DNA from: Candidatus Baldrarchaeum yapensis
Lineage (GTDB): Archaea > Asgardarchaeota > Baldrarchaeia > Baldrarchaeales > Baldrarchaeaceae
Reading direction: 5' to 3'
NCBI GenBank assembly: GCA_016840465.1
Contig: JAEOSH010000015.1
Coordinates: 1 to 43,802 of the forward strand
DNA: 43,802 nucleotides
Below, in pieces: positions 17,815 to 26,012 of the stretch (position 1 is the stretch's first letter; each line of letters starts with the position of its first letter). Under the pieces are notes generated by a model that saw nothing but the letters and a program-made list of their open reading frames with translations, made no database searches and was not told where the DNA came from. The translations under genes and the position numbers were made by a program.

Positions 17815-18462
17815 TTGCCTTTCGTAATTGTCCTGCTATATTGGACGATTGTGGTAATACTTCTATGGGCGTTCACCGTTCAGGTGGTTCTCAGAATAAT
17901 CCGGCGATATGTCCACTTTCCGATGCCTGCATTCTTTAACCGCCTGATTGATAACCCTCTGAGAAGGAGAATACAGTCCCCACGAAAGATAATCGATTGG
18001 ATGGGGCTGTCACCTAATACGGTAATCCTAGAGATTGGGGCAGGACCTGGAACCTTCACCATAGAAGCCGCCAGACGTATCGAAAATGAGAGGAGGGTCG
18101 TGGCTCTGGACGTACAACCCGCAATGATATCAGTGCTTGTCAAAAAACTAGAAAAAGAGAAGATGACGAATGTCGAGTCAATAATAGGATCCGCTCTCAG
18201 CCTACCATTTTTAGACGATTCTTTTGATGGAAGCTTCATGATTACGGTCTTAGGGGAGCTCCCAGATAAGAGTGAGGCATTACTGGAAGTGAGGAGGGTT
18301 TTAAGAGGGGAAGGAGAACTTGCAATAGGAGAGCTTTTATTTGATCCCGATTACCCGCGGAAAAAGACAATATTGCGGCTGTGTAAAGATGCGGGATTCG
18401 AACTTATCAGTGAGTACGGTCGATTTCTGCATTATCTGCTCGTATTTCGAAAGCCCGCATAG
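17815..18462 (+). CDS. Membrane-anchored SAM-dependent methyltransferase
   Basis: 215 residues from a TTG start preceded by GGTGAG. Residues 3-27 form one hydrophobic helix followed by a basic patch, so the enzyme sits on the inner face of the membrane. The class-I methyltransferase core starts at VILEIGAGPGTFT (motif I), followed by VVALDVQP (motif II acidic) and LPFLDDSFDGSF (motif IV region). Substrate may be a lipid or quinone-like molecule, inferred only from the anchor. The next gene starts 12 bases downstream, so they probably form one transcript. Confidence 0.75.
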   Translation: MPFVIVLLYWTIVVILLWAFTVQVVLRIIRRYVHFPMPAFFNRLIDNPLRRRIQSPRKIIDWMGLSPNTVILEIGAGPGTFTIEAARRIENERRVVALDVQPAMISVLVKKLEKEKMTNVESIIGSALSLPFLDDSFDGSFMITVLGELPDKSEALLEVRRVLRGEGELAIGELLFDPDYPRKKTILRLCKDAGFELISEYGRFLHYLLVFRKPA

Positions 18463-18474
18463 GAGGGAAAAGCT

Positions 18475-19167
18475 ATGCCCATTTCCTTAGAAGAGGCCAA
18501 AAGGATAAACCCGGACCTCAACCCTAAGTTGTTCCTTCCGGATCCTAGGGACGTTCTGAGAGCATTGGACGAGACTCCGGTCAAGGAGTGGCTTGAGTTC
18601 ATAGCGGAAGAACACGTTCCTCCCGTTGAAAATGCACGATTGGTTTTCGTCCCGTGTGCAGCCAAGAAGCCTTATGATCCTCCTAGAAATATCTTACATA
18701 GGAAGTTAATAGAACTGGAAAAGGAGCATCCTGACCTGTATTTTGTCGCAGTATCGGAGCCCCTCGCCCTCGAGCCCCGCGAATACTGGAATTTCAAGTG
18801 GCGCGGTTACAATCTGATATATGATGCACCGTTCTTCCCGTGGATCGAAAGATACGGCTACAAGTGGGATGAGAAGATAGCGGAGGAGGTCTGGCGGAAG
18901 CTCTCACTCGTGGCGGAGAAGTGGTACCGCAGGAATCGCCATCTTTTCAGAGTGGTGATATGTTACGCCGCACCCGGATCCTCATATAGAAGAATCCTGA
19001 GCAAAGTAAAAGCCGACTACTACATCCCCGATAAGGAACCATCGGTCGAGATTTCGTACGAAGAAAACGTAGAACGAATATACACGCACCCCTACTCCTG
19101 GTCGCAACTACTCAGAGTATTAGAGATCACGAAGAGAAATGCGCCTAACTCAGTACCTTCTCCTTAA
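18475..19167 (+). CDS. DUF5591-like protein (ArcS-related domain)
   Basis: 230 residues with an AGGAGGGA ribosome site. The core LVFVPCAAKKPYDPPRNILHR, VAVSEPLALEPREYW and VICYAAPGSSYRRI resembles the DUF5591 domain found in archaeosine synthase ArcS and related tRNA-modification proteins. This would be a stand-alone version without the TGT-like or PUA parts. A role in tRNA or other RNA modification is inferred. It overlaps the convergent HdrB-like gene by 23 bases at their 3' ends. Confidence 0.5.
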   Translation: MPISLEEAKRINPDLNPKLFLPDPRDVLRALDETPVKEWLEFIAEEHVPPVENARLVFVPCAAKKPYDPPRNILHRKLIELEKEHPDLYFVAVSEPLALEPREYWNFKWRGYNLIYDAPFFPWIERYGYKWDEKIAEEVWRKLSLVAEKWYRRNRHLFRVVICYAAPGSSYRRILSKVKADYYIPDKEPSVEISYEENVERIYTHPYSWSQLLRVLEITKRNAPNSVPSP

Positions 19168-20014
19168 ACGGCCATAGCTGTTCGACATAAAACCTCTTCC
19201 TTGAGAAGATATCGGGAATCGCACCGTATATTATGCTCTGAACAACATACTTCCCAACCTCCTTGTGACGCACTACAGGCCTCTCCCCCGTCGCGCAGCG
19301 CAAAAAGTCCATGACATGATATATCTGCATCCCCGTCCTGTAAAGCCACATACCTCCCGACTGCGTTATCAGGCAACCGAGGCAGTAGGGCACAAGTATC
19401 TCCGCACCCGTTTCTCTGGCCTCTCTGAGCCTCTTCAGGATCCCGTATACAAGATCAAAAATGTTGTACCTCCTCACGCCATAACCCAGCCCGCAACACA
19501 TCGCACGCATCTTTGCGTTTTTCATCTCCACTATTTCCAGCCCTAGCCCCTCCAGAATCCTTCTCTGCCCCTCCATGAACTCGTCTCCGAGAATCTTCGC
19601 ATGACAGGAATCCTGAACGGTGATGGTCCTCCTTATTTTCCTCTTAACGTCAACTCGCCCCTGTTCCCAGAGCCACTCAGTTAGATAATGCATTTCTGCA
19701 CCTATGTCTATCCCGAAACGCGATGGGTATATTTTCGAGAGCATGTCGTAACATCCGGTACATAAGAAGAGAACAGTCCGTACATCGATCTTCCTGAAGA
19801 AGTCTTCAACCATTGTCGCCGCTTTAAAGGCTAGGTCTAGCATTCCCATCCTGTAATACATTTCTCCACAGCATATCTCAGGTGCCGCGATGACCGGAAT
19901 TCCATCTAGAAGTTTCGTATAGGTCAAGTACGGAAGGGTCATAAGATTGCAGCCTGCGTATATAACCTCCTTTCCGCGTATTTTCAACCTCCTAGTACGC
20001 TCAACCCATTCCAA
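19145..20014 (-). CDS. HdrB-like protein with two cysteine-rich (CCG) domains
   Basis: 289 residues with two CCG domains. The first has APEICCGEMYYRMG and LFLCTGCYDML, the second VQDSCHAKILG, MRAMCCGLGYG and VPYCLGCLIT. In HdrB such domains hold the special 4Fe-4S cluster that cleaves disulfides; in LutA/GlpC relatives they serve electron transfer. It begins at TTG with AGGAGG seven bases upstream, inside the 3' end of the HdrC-like gene, which it overlaps by 31 bases. The pair resembles a fused ferredoxin-CCG protein split in two, either naturally or by one missing base. Confidence 0.8.
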   Translation of the reverse strand: MEWVERTRRLKIRGKEVIYAGCNLMTLPYLTYTKLLDGIPVIAAPEICCGEMYYRMGMLDLAFKAATMVEDFFRKIDVRTVLFLCTGCYDMLSKIYPSRFGIDIGAEMHYLTEWLWEQGRVDVKRKIRRTITVQDSCHAKILGDEFMEGQRRILEGLGLEIVEMKNAKMRAMCCGLGYGVRRYNIFDLVYGILKRLREARETGAEILVPYCLGCLITQSGGMWLYRTGMQIYHVMDFLRCATGERPVVRHKEVGKYVVQSIIYGAIPDIFSRKRFYVEQLWPFKEKVLS

Positions 20015-20409
20015 AATAGTCCTCCTATCTTCGGGAGGAAGTCTTCGGTGACGACGCTCCTGAAGTTCGGAAACCTGTGTGGAAGCATATATCTGACCCT
20101 TAGCGGCATTCCTCTCCTTCTTATGGATTCAAATTTGTTGTAAAGGATGAGTTCATATGGATTGCATCCCTCAGGACATAAAACATCACAGGTGAAACAA
20201 CTAATGCATTTAGAAAGCGTGTAGCTTCTCTCTATCCCCTCTATTAGCAGTTTTATTTCTCCTCTCGCGAGATCTCTTGGTAAGTTTAATACCTGACACT
20301 CACTAAGACACGTGCCACACAAATTGCACTTGTCGTTCGAGAAGAACCTTAATTTCCAGGTGCTCAACATTACAACACACGATACCAGTTTTTTGAGCAT
20401 AAGCCTCAC
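19984..20409 (-). CDS. HdrC-like 4Fe-4S ferredoxin subunit
   Basis: 141 residues with two 4Fe-4S motifs, CNLCGTCLSEC and CISCFTCDVLCPEGC. It should pass electrons to the CCG protein encoded downstream. The last 18 residues (from about LPKIGG) do not look like family sequence, while the +1 frame at that point reads PPEDRRTILEWVER and continues into the CCG protein. One extra C in the CCC run near 20033 would fuse the two genes. Exact start uncertain: GTG 20409, ATG 20400 and ATG 20370 are all in frame. Confidence 0.78.
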   Translation of the reverse strand: MRLMLKKLVSCVVMLSTWKLRFFSNDKCNLCGTCLSECQVLNLPRDLARGEIKLLIEGIERSYTLSKCISCFTCDVLCPEGCNPYELILYNKFESIRRRGMPLRVRYMLPHRFPNFRSVVTEDFLPKIGGLFWNGLSVLGG

Positions 20410-20588
20410 ATTTTTATTTAGAATATGTTTTTCGATATTAAAACGTGTACGGCGGTCGCCGATTAATATTGTGATTTCGACTCGAACTTTCCCACTCTCG
20501 GGCCTCTATGGAAAATTTTGTAAATATTCACACAAAGATTACGCCCGATGTCTAAATGTGGAATGCTTATAATGTAGAGGTGGCATGA

Positions 20589-21980
20589 ATGAGATGGACA
20601 TGGAAAAGGGCATTAGCCGGCCCGCGTGGTGTCGCAGTGGTCGGTGCCTCCAGAAATCCGCTCAAGTTGGGAACAAGGGTAATGTCTCAACTTATAAATC
20701 ACGGATATCCGAAGGATAGGGTCTTCCCCGTGAACCCTCGGGAACGAGAGGTCATGGGAAGGGAGTGCTACTCGTCGGTCAAGGATATCCCTGAAATCGT
20801 AGATATTGCATGTATTGCCACCCCAGCTCGTACGGTACCCGATATTCTGAGAGATTGCGCTGATAAGGGAATAAAACTCGCAATAATATTTTCTGCCGGA
20901 TTCTCCGAAGTAGGGAATGTTGAGCTTGACAGGAAAATTATGGAAATTGTGAACGAATACGGAATACGGGTGTGTGGCCCTAACTCTCAGGGAATCATTT
21001 CCACTTATAATAATCTATGTGCGACCTTCAGCCTAAGCACCGAACTTCCAAACACACCAATAAAGGGAAACGTCGCAATAGTTTCCCAAAGTGGCGGGAT
21101 CGGCGGCTCCATGCTAACCCACCTCTGGGACTCCAAGGTCGGAATCAGCCACTTCATTTCAACCGGAAACGAGTTAGATCTCTCCCTCGCGGACTTTGTG
21201 GACTTCTTGGCGGAGGATATAAACACGAAAGTTATCATACTGCTCTTTGAGGTAATAAAGGACGTTGAAAAGTTCAAATTTAGCGTCGAAAACGCTAAGA
21301 GAAGTGGCAAGACAATCGTTGCGCTATGGGTCGGTCGAAGTAAGAAGGCTCGTGAACTCATAAAGTATCATACTGGTCTTAAGCCCCCAGAGGACGGGTA
21401 CGAGGACCTTTTAGATGAACTAGAAATAATAACTCTCGAAAATGTAGAAGACTTGTGGGACTCTGCAATTGTGCTTTCGTGGCAACCGCCAGCACTTGGC
21501 AACAGGATCGGCGTTATATCGACCAGCGGCGCTTTATGTTCGGTGATAACAGATTTGTTGGAGAAATATGGACTTTCGCTAGCGGATTTCGATGAAGAGA
21601 CCAGAAACAGGCTCAGAAAAATTCTCCCGGAATTTTCTATACCAAAGAATCCGATTGACATGACCGGACAGATAATGTTAGATATTCTGATGATGAGAAG
21701 GACCTTAGAAACACTTTTCGAGTGCCCTGAGGTTGATGCAATATTGATTGCAATAACAACAGCAGTCGGTCCGTTAGCTGAGAGGTTTATAAAAGATATC
21801 ATGATAGATGTCGGAAGCTTGCGCGAAAGATTTAATAAACCATTAATCGTATGCTGGCTCGCATCTAGGATGTTCTCCGAGAGAGCTTGGCGTATTCTGT
21901 TAGAAAAAAAGATTCCGGTCTACCCAACCCCTGAGAGGGCAGTAAGGGCGTTAAAACTTTTAACTAAAAAATATGAATAA
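20589..21980 (+). CDS. ADP-forming acyl-CoA synthetase alpha subunit
   Basis: 463 residues with the CoA-binding Rossmann domain (VAVVGASRNPLKLGTRVM), ligase-CoA flavodoxin-like domain (VAIVSQSGGIGGSM) and third domain typical of ACD alpha subunits. These enzymes turn acyl-CoA, ADP and Pi into acid, CoA and ATP. The phosphorylated-His region reads KYHTGLKPPEDGYED instead of the usual SHTGALAG, keeping the His but not the following loop. No beta (ATP-grasp) subunit is adjacent. It is divergent from the HdrCB genes. Substrate unknown; either a variant ACD or a CoA-binding protein using a distant beta subunit. Confidence 0.82.
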   Translation: MRWTWKRALAGPRGVAVVGASRNPLKLGTRVMSQLINHGYPKDRVFPVNPREREVMGRECYSSVKDIPEIVDIACIATPARTVPDILRDCADKGIKLAIIFSAGFSEVGNVELDRKIMEIVNEYGIRVCGPNSQGIISTYNNLCATFSLSTELPNTPIKGNVAIVSQSGGIGGSMLTHLWDSKVGISHFISTGNELDLSLADFVDFLAEDINTKVIILLFEVIKDVEKFKFSVENAKRSGKTIVALWVGRSKKARELIKYHTGLKPPEDGYEDLLDELEIITLENVEDLWDSAIVLSWQPPALGNRIGVISTSGALCSVITDLLEKYGLSLADFDEETRNRLRKILPEFSIPKNPIDMTGQIMLDILMMRRTLETLFECPEVDAILIAITTAVGPLAERFIKDIMIDVGSLRERFNKPLIVCWLASRMFSERAWRILLEKKIPVYPTPERAVRALKLLTKKYE

Positions 21981-22027
21981 GGAGTCAAGTGCTGGTTATT
22001 CCTCTATTGGTTCAAAGTACTCTATGT

Positions 22028-22445
22028 TTAGTATGCTTCCCGTCCTCTGCTCTCTCCCCACTTCGCCTTTACCCTAGCGCCCACCTTTATCTTCTCAAGT
22101 GCCTTCTTCGGATCTGATAGGTCAACTCCTCCAACGAAATGTGGTATTCCCTCATCCGCGTCATCGAGTTTTATCCAAGCCACACAGTACGGAGGATCGG
22201 GAAGCCTCGTGAACTCCAGTAGCAAATAGTAAATGTAACGATGGTGTCCGTGTCCTTGACCTCTACCCACTCCTCCATTGGAACTAGGCATCTGTCACAG
22301 AACAACCGTGGAGGCACTATTACTCTCTTACACTTAGGGCAACGCAATCCTAGAATCTTCTTCTGCTTCATGCCCTCGTAAAAATTTGTTCTAATTTGAT
22401 CCGCAGAGTGTCTGTATGGAATCTCTACTTTGCGGGGACAACCAC
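22028..22445 (-). pseudogene. Frameshifted DUF35 zinc-ribbon/OB-fold protein
   Basis: The minus strand encodes the DUF35 partner protein of thiolases and HMG-CoA synthases in broken frames. The rubredoxin-like ribbon CPKCKRVIVPPRLFCDRC is in one frame up to TFTICY; the OB-fold (PPYCVAWIKLDDADEG, HFVGGVDLSDPKKAL) continues in another from about 22225. A likely GTG start at 22445 behind GGAGGAG also needs a one-base shift to reach the ribbon frame. In intact relatives the protein brings acyl-CoA to the thiolase. No thiolase is nearby, consistent with loss of the whole module. Confidence 0.75.
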
Positions 22446-22487
22446 AAACTCCTCCTTCTTCCCTCCTATTAAACTCACCTCTTAACG

Positions 22488-22514
22488 TAAGGCAGAAACG
22501 TATAGTGTTGCATT
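22488..22514. repeat. Box shared with the 24.19 kb locus
   Basis: GGCAGAAACGTATAG occurs here and again at about 24190-24205, each time just upstream of a minus-strand acyl-CoA-related pseudogene. GTGTTGCATTCGT next to it has a near match (GTGTTGCATTTGT) beside repeat copy B near 32130-32145. It could be an operator or a scrap of the repeat's flank. Confidence 0.4.
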
Positions 22515-22545
22515 CGTTGCTTTTATGCACTTTTCCATGAGCCAA

Positions 22546-23067
22546 GTACGATGCGAGATTATCTACTCAATTTCCAAAATTGACTCACATCCAGCCGATA
22601 TTTCTAAAACATGGATTATTGAAAATAGATGGTGTCTTTACCTTGAGGTACATGGCCACGAATATTCCCTATGCTACCAGTAAACCAGAAATCTTCATAC
22701 GCAACCCTTTCAGGAATAATAGAGAGGATTTGCGAGAGAGTTCTCGAAAACTTTGGATGAATTTCCCAAGACGACCCATATTGCAAGTTCTTAAGAAGAC
22801 TATTTAAGTGACATCCTATTAGTTCTCTTTTTTTAATCGGTTCGAAAAAACATTTAATGTTCGATTTTTCTTTAAGAATTGACAGGAAAATGTGCGTAAT
22901 AAGAATCATATAGTCATCGGAACGAGCCGCTAATTCGATAACAGTCCTTACGACATTTATAAAAAATCTTGCTTGGCTCCTCAGATAACATTTATTTTTT
23001 GCAAGAGTGTGCATATTATTGGGGGCGTGATAAGGAATACTATACATTGTTCGTGGAGGACTATAGC
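22546..23067. other. 522-base stretch without an assigned gene
   Basis: A minus-strand open frame of 143 codons (22616-23047) exists but shows no family motif and has no ribosome site, so I do not call it a gene. ATTTATAAAAAA at about 22956-22967 on the plus strand is a fair TATA box for the V4R gene that follows. Confidence 0.4.
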
Positions 23068-23664
23068 ATGAGCAATAAAAGCGCGATAGGAGAACAGGCG
23101 CAAGAGCGAGGCTTCCCAGTGGGCAAACTTAAGGAATGGATAGAGAAAGGCCACCTTAGATACGACGAGAACGGGAGGCTAATTCTCGGAGTCCCAGTTG
23201 TGATAATTCCACGTGAGGATCTTGCGGAAATTCAAAAAGCGGCGGAAGAAATCCTAGGAGAAAATGGGGCCGCCGTGATAATGTACAGGGCTGGCTTTAA
23301 GCATGGTTACCGACATGCCGGAATTTACAAAAATAATTTTGGACTAGAGCAATTTGATATATTAGATAAACATCTCTCGGTGACCGCAGCGACAGGATGG
23401 TGGGGAAAGCACGAAATCGTGGAAAAGTCCCTAGATCCCCTGAAGGTCGTTATTCGCTTCTATAACAGTATCGCAGAGGAATGGAAAGGTACCGACAGAA
23501 GTGTATGTCACATATGGCGCGGAGTCATCGCAGGGATTCTGACATTTATTGCCGAGAGCATGGGGAAACAGGTGAAAATCCGGTGTTACGAATCAAAATG
23601 TGTGGCAAAAGGCGACCCCTACTGTGAAATAGTTGCAGAGGAGTTGTTTGAGGTTAAAAAATGA
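23068..23664 (+). CDS. V4R-domain protein
   Basis: 198 residues from ATG 23068, eight bases after GGAGG. The N-terminal 50 residues are helical and MerR/HTH-like (FPVGKLKEWIEKGHL); residues about 65-195 form a V4R domain with the terminal cysteine motif CYESKCVAKGDPYCEIV. V4R domains bind small hydrophobic ligands or metal and control partner proteins, for example in phenol-sensing regulators and benzoyl-CoA or bacteriochlorophyll reductases. It is the only intact gene of the decayed 22-24.85 kb segment. Possibly a ligand sensor for the lost acyl-CoA genes (inference). Confidence 0.75.
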   Translation: MSNKSAIGEQAQERGFPVGKLKEWIEKGHLRYDENGRLILGVPVVIIPREDLAEIQKAAEEILGENGAAVIMYRAGFKHGYRHAGIYKNNFGLEQFDILDKHLSVTAATGWWGKHEIVEKSLDPLKVVIRFYNSIAEEWKGTDRSVCHIWRGVIAGILTFIAESMGKQVKIRCYESKCVAKGDPYCEIVAEELFEVKK

Positions 23665-23734
23665 TCACACGGCTCAAAGTATCATTTTCATGTTTTTATA
23701 GAACTGGAAAATAAACGTTGAGCAAGAAAGTACG

Positions 23735-24182
23735 TCATATGCGAAATCTTACGGAGGTCAATGCGCCCAGAACAAATAACTCCATAAGGGCTTGGAGCAG
23801 CCCGGGAAGCCTCTCAATCGCAACTTCCCCAACGGCCTGAGCATGTGCGATGTCTCATTCTCCCTGAAGAATCTCTTTCCACAGTTTTGCGGTGGTCTTT
23901 ATTGTATAGTTTGGCTTCTCAGCCTCCCCTTCGTAGAACTCCGCCTTTCCGTCCTTCAGATCTATATAGAATGGATCCTCTCCCTCAAGCTTTAGTTGTA
24001 TTACTCTGTTTATTGATACTGTTTTTCTGAAGATCCTCATGAGCATCTTGAGTTCTCCCCTCAGAATCCTTTCTGCAGTCTCTATCCTATTCCACTTTCA
24101 CATTTTTTGTGAGTTCATTCACCTCGCCCATCCTTATCACCACCATCACTTGACCTTCCTTAAATTTTAGCATTTCACGCAT
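23735..24182 (-). pseudogene. Broken SCP2 sterol-carrier-like protein
   Basis: Read on the minus strand, MREMLKFKEGQVMVV leads to a frameshift near 24085, then RIETAERILRGELKM, FYIDLKDGKAEFYEGEAEKP and LWKEILQGE. There an in-frame TGA at 23855-23857 interrupts a frame that continues DIAHAQAVGEVAIERLPGLL. The stop sits where Arg is expected, one C-to-T step from CGA. SCP2 domains bind acyl-CoA or other lipids. Two independent lesions mark it as dead. The reading frames were derived by hand. Confidence 0.72.
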
Positions 24183-24219
24183 GTCATCTGGGCAGAAACG
24201 TATAGAACTTTTGCGGCTC

Positions 24220-24414
24220 AGAACCTTTATAAAGGAAGGCCACGTTACGCCAAGTGAGCTCCGCCCGGGATGTGGGAAGGGCGGGGTGAAGGAGTCAGAT
24301 GGATGTGCGGAGTCATCGTTCCCCGCGAAAAGCCCATCGATGAGGCTCGAGGCGGGAAGGCTCTTTGTCATGCGTGCATCAAAAGTTATGAAAGTGGCAG
24401 AGAGTCAGAACGGT
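24220..24414 (+). repeat. Structured repeat, copy A (decayed)
   Basis: Nearly the same 195-base sequence occurs inverted as copy B at 31881-32104. Both begin AGAACCTTTATAAAGGAAGG, a TATA-like palindrome, and end GAGAGTCAGAACGGT. Stem CCGCCC/GGGCGG (24261-24266 with 24279-24284) is intact. The stem GCGGGG/CCCCGC of copy B is weakened here, and GGCGGG/CCCGCC has become GGCGGG/TTTGTC, pairable only through G-U. Copy A lacks about 24-29 bases present in B. Most differences are transitions toward A/T, as in a decaying copy. Weaker similarity extends about 20 bases further upstream. Confidence 0.8.
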
Positions 24415-24597
24415 TGCAATCTCCCTATCAAACTCCTTTGCAGTCCTAACGACCTTTTCTACGAGTTCAGCGTTGCTCCTTACCAGAACTCCCTTCTTGA
24501 GGAAAACGTTATCCTTAAGTCTGACCTTCACGTGTCTTCCCATGACGATCGAAAGCGTCGCCATCGGGAACTTATACGCACCAATGTTGCTATAGTA
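24415..24597 (-). pseudogene. C-terminal fragment of a BKACE (DUF849) enzyme
   Basis: The minus strand reads GAYKFPMATLSIVMGRHVKV, then LKDNVFLKKGVLVRSNAELV and VRTAKEFDREIAT. This is the highly characteristic C-terminal end of beta-keto acid cleavage enzymes, including 3-keto-5-aminohexanoate cleavage enzyme of lysine fermentation. It stops at the edge of repeat copy A, and its N-terminal side is lost where a plus-strand DUF35 fragment begins near 24590. It is therefore cut at both ends by rearrangement. Confidence 0.75.
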
Positions 24598-24826
24598 AAC
24601 TACTCCTATGAAGGACAACCGATGAAACCACCGTATGTACTGGGAATGGTGAGGCTTGACGGGGCGGATAATGACTTTAGGCACTTCATAGGTGAGGTCG
24701 ATCTGAGCGACCTAGAGAAGGCCGCAAAGTAACTTGGAGAGTAAGCTTGGCGCGAAAGTTGAGGTTGTTTAGAACGAAGAAAGGAAAGGGATTTCACTGA
24801 TATTAGGTACATCATAAGGATTAATC
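24589..24826 (+). pseudogene. C-terminal fragment of a second DUF35 protein
   Basis: The plus strand encodes YSYEGQPMKPPYVLGMVRLD and HFIGEVDLSDLEKAAK, matching the OB-fold half of the broken DUF35 gene at 22028. It is then disrupted: a shift leads to NLESKLGAKVEVV followed by TAG where Trp would be expected, then NEERKG, then another shift to TDIRYIIRIN. The zinc-ribbon half is absent. The fragment abuts the BKACE fragment head-to-head. Confidence 0.7.
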
Positions 24827-24899
24827 GAGTGAGAAAAATACTATTAATGCAACAATGGTCGAACTTCTCTCAACACCATTTTTATACGGAGGTGCGAGC

Positions 24900-26012
24900 A
24901 TGCCGGAGAAGACAATATGGACCCCCCTATGTGATCTCCTAGGAATAAAGTATCCAATAATACAATCGCCAATGGGACCTTTTGTCACAACAAACTTGTG
25001 CGCAGCTGTCTCGAACGCTGGTGGCTTGGGAACCATCAGCCACTCCGGTGTCGGTAAAATTCTGATGATGTGTGCTCCCGAACTCTATGAGGCTGCAAAG
25101 AAGAGCATGTTAATGCCTGATCTTGACGCCGAGAGCGAAATAATGAATAGAGATCCAATAACGGAGCTCCGAAAAGTGACTAAGATGACGGACAGACCAA
25201 TAGGAATTAATGTCAGAGTTTCAAGTAGAGAGGTAGATGCCCCTTACCTTATAGATATGATTCTCGACGAGTATGAGAACAATCCGAATGTTAGGAGAAT
25301 CCTGAAGGTTGTCATAACGTCCGCGGGGAATCCCAAGAGATTTACGAAGAAGTTGAAGGATGCAGGACTTATAGTCTTCCATGTGGTCCCCTCAACATAC
25401 CACGCGAGAAAAGCCTTAGAGGCAGGTGTCGATGGTGTAATTGCGTCGGGGCATGAAGCAGGTGGTCACGTATCGTATGATCCGGTTCACACGAGTGTTT
25501 TGTTACCAGCAGTGGTCGATATTGTTAAGAAGGAAAACCCGGAGATGCCAGTGGTCTCCGCGGGTGGATGGTGTGATGGGAGGGGGCTTGCAGCTGCGTT
25601 AATGTTGGGTGCGGATGGAATTGCAATGGGAACGAGATTCATAGCGACGAAGGAGAGTGACTTCGCACAAGGTTATAAGGAGAAAATACTTGAGGCCTCC
25701 GACAGAGACACCGTGGTCGTTCCTGGGATTTTAGGTCCGATCAGAGGAATAAAAAACAAGTTCGTGATGACGTTGCTAAAGATGCTGGAGGAGGGAATGA
25801 AGGAGGACAATCCGGAGTTCCTGAGGTTCAAAAACGATCCTAAGAAGTGGGAGGCTTCATATGTGCATGGAGACAAGGAAAACGGCCCAGTGTGGGCAGG
25901 AGAAGTATCTGGTAGGATAAAGGATCTTCCATCCGTGAAGGAGTTAATAGAGAGGATAATAAGGGAGGCAGTTGAGGTTCTGGAGAGCATTCCATCGAAA
26001 GTTATTCGCTAA
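24900..26012 (+). CDS. NMO/FabK-like FMN flavoprotein
   Basis: About 370 residues from ATG 24900 with GGAGGTG eight bases upstream; an upstream in-frame ATG at 24855 lacks such a site. It has the TIM-barrel layout of nitronate monooxygenase/enoyl reductase II: IIQSPMGPF, AVSNAGGLGTISHSG, the ASGHEAGGH motif holding the catalytic His, and VVSAGGWCDGRGLAAALMLGA with GIAMGTRF for FMN phosphate. Directly followed by two CoA-transferase-family genes, which suggests a reductase acting on an acyl-CoA, as IpdC does in actinobacterial steroid catabolism. True nitronate oxidation is less likely. Confidence 0.82.
   Translation: MPEKTIWTPLCDLLGIKYPIIQSPMGPFVTTNLCAAVSNAGGLGTISHSGVGKILMMCAPELYEAAKKSMLMPDLDAESEIMNRDPITELRKVTKMTDRPIGINVRVSSREVDAPYLIDMILDEYENNPNVRRILKVVITSAGNPKRFTKKLKDAGLIVFHVVPSTYHARKALEAGVDGVIASGHEAGGHVSYDPVHTSVLLPAVVDIVKKENPEMPVVSAGGWCDGRGLAAALMLGADGIAMGTRFIATKESDFAQGYKEKILEASDRDTVVVPGILGPIRGIKNKFVMTLLKMLEEGMKEDNPEFLRFKNDPKKWEASYVHGDKENGPVWAGEVSGRIKDLPSVKELIERIIREAVEVLESIPSKVIR

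Noticed and set aside
22616-23047. 143-codon minus-strand open frame
   Set aside because: No motif, no ribosome site, unusual composition, and it opposes the promoter and start of the V4R gene.
23855-23857. Selenocysteine or recoded TGA in the SCP2 gene
   Set aside because: The residue expected is Arg, no SECIS-like hairpin is seen, a second lesion lies upstream in the same gene, and TGA serves as a normal stop in many intact genes here.
24181-24732. 183-codon open frame through repeat A and the DUF35 fragment
   Set aside because: It stitches together repeat sequence, antisense of the BKACE relic and a DUF35 fragment, so it is a chance frame over unrelated pieces.
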